From NCBI GenBank assembly GCA_032358255.1, contig JAULBX010012763.1, positions 37,308 through 101,307 on the forward strand: a stretch of 64,000 bases of DNA, given 5' to 3'. The notes under the pieces are model-generated. The model was not told the origin of the DNA. It saw nothing but the letters and a program-made list of their open reading frames with translations, and ran no database searches. Source of the stretch: Heterotrichella gracilis. Lineage: Eukaryota > Sar > Xanthophyceae > Tribonematales > Xanthonemataceae. Positions 59,344-64,000 of this stretch are shown here, in pieces; the first letter of the stretch is position 1, and every line of letters starts with the position of its first letter. The position numbers and the translations under genes are program-made.

Positions 59344-62300
59344 ATGCAAGGCCTCCGCAACGAGTCTGTGATGCTGCGTATCAGCAACATACCCGGCTAC
59401 GTTCAGGAGGATGAGTTTGCTAGGAAGTTCAGCACTCTGCACGGGTATCTTGGGTGCCGGCTGACGAAGAGCCCGTCCGGCGAGTAAGTGACTGGACATC
59501 ATCATGCGTGCAATTGAAACGTGGCGGTGCACCTGAACACCACGCTGTTCTGCCCCTTGTTCCTCTGGCAAAATCATGAAACAGATTCTCCACTTGTGCC
59601 CTATCTCAGTTGCCAAAGCCTTGTTTTTTGTGTTTCGTAATGTGCCCGTCCGTCCACAGTGCAAAGAGGCGGGTTCACCTTCTAGGCAGTGGGTTCACTG
59701 AAAGGCTCTTATTCGCAGGGTCGTAGGCTTTGTGGAGTTTACGGACAGCTCTTCGGCAACCTCTGCCCGCAACGACTACCACGGCTGGCGGGGATGGGGT
59801 CTGGGCGGCTTGTCTGTCCAGTTCTTCAACAGCAACGAGTTCCAGGCCAAGAGGGGACGGGAAGAAGGTACGAACGCCGTTTGCACCCTTTCATAGTTGT
59901 CAAAGAGCGTCTGGTAACCTTTCTTAGGCTTGATCATGCGGCTGCGTGCTTCTGCGAACAACATCCAAGGCCATCAGCAGTACAAAACCGTGGTCCCATG
60001 TCCAAGTCCCTGACCTGCTTCGGGAGCTCAAAGAGACCCATTACAGGGTTTTGCAGTGATGGCTACTGCCACTGTTGTGCCTGCAGCGCCCCTATTGACA
60101 GGGCTGTTTCCAAGTTCATCTCTTCTTTGATTGACTGGTTTCGTTGTAGCTCGTCAGGCTTCCTTATGTGATACCGTGTTGCATAACCACAGTAAGGCGC
60201 AAGTAGGTTCACAGAGAGTGTAGTAAAGGTGCTGGCTGGCAACGCCTCCTTCGTTGGCCTGCACGCACTTGCACAGTCAGGATGTGGGTGGTGACAGTGC
60301 GAAAGACGATAGCTGACCCATAGGAATGTTTCGTGCTGCCTGGAGACTGAAGAAGCACTATAACAGTTTGTTGGATTGGGACCTCTGGTCCTATGAGGCA
60401 ATGTAGGTGGGCGCGCCAGGCAGGGTGGACCACTTGTGGCGGAAATAAACTTTGTAGTTGATTAAAATTCTACTTGCTATTAGGTTGCGGGTGCAATGGC
60501 AGCAGGCATCACTGCACGGTATATGCGTGCATGTACATTGCTAGCAGCCCAGTTTGCATTCGGGGGAATTGCATTCATACGCGGTATGGCATGTGGCTGT
60601 GTCTATGTACCTGGACGCAGGCAGCATTGTTTTCACTCTTATCATCGCTCAAGTTGCATAGAGTTATTGGAATAGCTACACACCATCGTAGCAAAACGAA
60701 CGGGGCTGCATGCACGGCAAGGAGTCGGATCGCACTGCTGCAGTTGTACAGTGTGCATCACGCACTGTGTGCATGCGACGCCATATTCAACCATGTTGCA
60801 GCGGAAATCGTGAAGCTATTTTCACAAATACATCATGACAGCCCCTGACCCTAAGCAGGCTTCTGAACCCTACACAGGCGTCTGAACCCTAAAGGGCACA
60901 CGTCAGGCTCCACAACCCTTAACAGCCCCCTGAACCCTTGACACCAGACCGGGCTGAGGTAGCCAACGTGCATTGACAAGCTGGTTGTCCCTGTATTGTG
61001 ACGTCACATGCGGGTTGCTGCACCCCTGGACCTGGGCATTCATGGTGGGTGTTACTGGCACCAGCTCAGCCACAGCTTATCTGCAACAGATTGGACGTAC
61101 TTGATGACAGTATAGCCCGCCCAACATGTCGTGGCACTGTTGGCCTGGTTGATCGTTTGGTGTACAGTATGGTGACCAACGCTCCAGCTGCTGAACTGAC
61201 GGGTGTGGACCAGTGGCGTGTTCCTGCTCCTGCAGTGATAGTCGGCGGAAAAAGTTCTGCATCTCCATTGTGCACCAGCGTTTTTTCCCAGGCTTCTTAT
61301 CTCACCTGTCTGCCATCTGTTGCTTAACATACCTTTCTGCACAAACCTGCACGGTTGTCTGAAAGCTGGATAGGTGTGATATCTCAACCAATTGACGGTT
61401 TTTCTTGCATCGCATATCCGAATATGCTTAATAACTAGTTCTTTTTTGGATGCATGTTATGGTATTTAGTTACATGTCCGTCAGCAGAGCAGCCATATTA
61501 GCAGCCAGCTTTGCACAAGCATGGGCCATAAATATCTGCCCTGGCATGCTTGTACCATCTCTGTACCTGGTTGTGTTATCTGAATGGGTTTTATGATGCG
61601 TACTATTTTTTATCACCACCTGTGCATTGCGTCATTTGTATTCATCATTACTGCTCGATCATACCGCATGCTATTTTTTACCGGCGGTCAATCAACTGGG
61701 TACTATTCATTATGCACGAGGGCTGTTTATTGGCAGTTAGCAAACATCTGCAACTCATGATGCACGTGTTGGTGTGCCACAGTCCAGCTCGTTCATTTCA
61801 AATTCACCAACACATGCATCATGAGTTGCAGATAATCGCATGAATCATTTGGCTTTTGTTGTTCCATGGCCGTCCTAGTACACTTTGTTTTAAGGTTGTT
61901 ATAAGGCATTCAATTGCAGCATTATTGTTTCTGACTTTTTCAGCGTGCATGTATGTTTTAGTGTGCCAGCATTCTTTTCATCTTTTATATGTGTCTCTTG
62001 GATCTCATTGCACTGCATCCAGCCGCCTTGGGTTACAGTTTGATACACCTCCAGCAGGATGGTAGCTGCTTGGGTTGGGTTCCACAATACATGCATATGC
62101 ATACTGGTTTGCGTAAATTTGACCTGTGTTTGCTGTCTGTTCCGACACCGCAATGGCCTGCTGCTGCCTGCCTGTGGCCAATAGCGGTGGCAAGGGCTTG
62201 GTACAGGTCCAAAATACAGCTGTGTCTCCACAAGGAGCTGAGTGGTGCAGCTGGGACCTTGTACTGCTACCTTTCCACCAGGCCACCTTGCTCCCTCTAA

Positions 62301-62404
62301 GACGACCCCTCCTCTGACTTGTGCTGACTGCGGTGTGATGACTTACAGAGCTGCAAGGCAACATGGGAGGCTATAAGCAGCCTCGTTCCATATCCGGTGA
62401 CATG
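59344..62404 (+). CDS. RRM RNA-binding protein, RBPMS/Cpo-like, 3' end incomplete
   Basis: Exons 59344-59483 and 59719-59867 are well supported: ATG with an in-frame TGA just upstream, and a phase-2 join. They form one RRM: LRISNIPGYVQEDEFARKF (RNP2 side), KSPSGEVVGFVEFTDSSSA (RNP1 side VGFVEF), LSVQFFNSNEF. This pattern resembles RBPMS/couch potato-type RRMs. A 56-nt exon at 62349-62404 (ELQGNMGGYKQPRSISGDM) has acceptor, donor and the required phase, but it lies 2.5 kb away, so it is less certain. More exons may sit between or beyond. Likely role is binding of mRNA; target unknown. The introns lack telomere-like tracts. Confidence 0.6.
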
Positions 62405-64000
62405 GTGAGTGGACCAACCTGCCTTGTGCTGTGATGCACTCGTTTAGCATTTGTGGCCATACATGTAAGGACATCTATCAGTTTTTGCATGACAGGGCCA
62501 GGTGGCTGTGAGGCTGCCATCAATCAGCAGTGACAATTGTAGTTCGTTCTGAGGGCATTAAGGCCAGGTTTCTGTCCTGTATCGTGCACATCATATTCAC
62601 CTGCTGCGTGTTGCCATGTATAAAATCAGAATATAGTTTGCAAATGAAATTATTGAGTTCTTAGGTCAGATGGGGGCTCAGACCCTCGTTCATGGTGGCT
62701 CTGGTGTGGCACAGTTCTGCAATGCAACACACAACAAGATTGGCCATATGCAATGCAACGCGGGGGACGTAATGGTGAACAAGAAAATCAGTGTGTGTCG
62801 GTTTCCATTGTATCAAATTAAACCTGAAGCTAGCATGAGCCCATTGTCTTGCTAATGTTCAAATACCTTTTCCAAGTTTAAAGCTTTGAATAACGCAACC
62901 CACTTAAATTGAGAAAGACACCACCACGACAGTGAGTAACAATGATTTAATCAAAGTATCACTGTTATTGCTGTCCTCCTGGTTGATGAGGCGAGCAGAT
63001 TGCACTATCTAAGCTTGGAGTGAACCAGGGTGCAACTTGCACCCCTGCATCGCAGTAAGCCTCAAATCAGTTTCTGCATCTTTGAAAATTAAAATGCAGT
63101 TGCTGAAGGGGGTGTACAGCAGCAGGATAGGCGTGCAAACACTGCGCAGTCATCTTTCTTGTCATCAATGCACAGCAGATCAGGTGGTTTGGATAAGTGT
63201 TGCAAGTTGTATGTACCATGGGAAGCGACTTGCAAGGCCACGGCATTTCAATTATGCTAGTGCCGTTTTGTGACGGACCAGCTTCTTAATCTGCTCAGTA
63301 CCTGCATCAGGGGGGTGCACCACAAAGGGTTCCTGCTTGCTTGTTTGACATCTTTCTCAAGGTTCAAGAAGGATGAACTGGTGGGTTAAAGGGTTGTGAC
63401 CCTAGAATGCTGTTGCGGCAATTATTGCATTGCATCTGGCTTGATTGGCGACCTGTGGAACCATGGTGCACTGAGTGTGCATGTGGCTGACTGCTGACAT
63501 CGACTTGGACTCTGAACAGGACATCACTGATACTGGGTGAATGCATAATGACTGTCAAATGAGCAAGGGTTTTGTGCGCCCCCTGCATGCTTATTATAGG
63601 AGGGGAGATTGTCGTAAAGAGTGCTGCGGGTCTTTCATTGGAACGACATTATCGCACAAGCCATGGTGCACTCGGCAATCTGATCATATGCAGCAATTTC
63701 CCCTATGCTTTTTGGAAAACTGTGTAGGTTTGAAACTTTGAATTTAGATTAGTTTTCAAGAAAACAAAGGTACCTTTATAAAATAGTGGGCAGATGGCTC
63801 CCTTGCTGGAACACATGTACAAGTAAACTTGGCGCATGTAGTGGCGTACGGGGTAGTGTACTGAATGGTGCACAGCAGGCTCAAACAAACATCTTTCGCT
63901 AAATGCACATGGTTCTTACTTGGTTCCCTCCAACGGTCGACCCAGCCGTTGGCTCAGCACCTGAGTTTGAGTTGAGTCTTGAGTTCAACTAAGCAAGGGG
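62405..64000. other. Right edge, no supported gene
   Basis: No further exon found with confidence. The sequence is relatively AT-rich, with CATGCAT-type runs and short open frames but no motifs. It may hold more exons or the 3' UTR of the RRM gene. Confidence 0.45.

Overview
This window looks like nuclear DNA of a chlorophycean (Chlamydomonadales-like) green alga; I cannot name the species. The evidence is short GC-rich exons with GT-AG introns, a TGTAA motif downstream of several stops (the chlorophyte poly(A) signal), many TTTAGGG telomere-type repeats (not the TTTTAGGG of Chlamydomonas itself), and gene content: a Raf-like TKL kinase, a Rubisco-LSMT-like SET protein, a PHT4-like transporter, VIP1/PPIP5K and a PSR1/PHR1-type MYB-CC factor. 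I built the gene models by hand, checking protein-family motifs against splice sites and intron phase. The internal exons of these models keep one reading frame; start exons are less certain.

Layout: (1) 0.3-7.1 kb, + strand, membrane-anchored TKL kinase whose 5' end may lie outside the window. (2) 9.5-14.0 kb, +, chloroplast SET-domain lysine methyltransferase. (3) 15.5-17.5 kb, -, secreted or luminal flavin amine/polyamine oxidase. (4) 18.5-25.4 kb, -, armadillo-repeat protein with a BTB-like C-terminus. (5) 28.0-31.6 kb, -, YwrD-type gamma-glutamyltransferase. (6) 32.1-36.2 kb, +, PHT4/SLC17-type anion (phosphate) transporter. (7) 37.4-50.1 kb, -, VIP1/PPIP5K inositol-pyrophosphate kinase/phosphatase with 23 exons. 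(8) 51.3-54.6 kb, +, MYB-CC (PSR1/PHR1-like) factor, head to head with VIP1. (9) 56.9-58.9 kb, -, E. coli-type MogA. (10) 59.3-62.4 kb or beyond, +, RBPMS-like RRM protein.

Two things stand out. First, genes 6, 7 and 8 could form a phosphate-signalling neighbourhood: in plants and yeast PPIP5K makes InsP8, whose SPX-bound form controls PHR1-type MYB-CC factors, and PHT4 proteins move phosphate. VIP1 and the MYB-CC gene share a 1.2-kb divergent region containing one P1BS-like site. Second, in most of these genes (1, 2 and 4-8) introns carry diverged copies of the neighbouring exon edge, splice site included, next to TTTAGGG/CCCTAAA tracts. More than 25 introns show this. The PAO, MogA and RRM genes and the more AT-rich flanks (about 14-17.5 and 55-64 kb) largely lack it.
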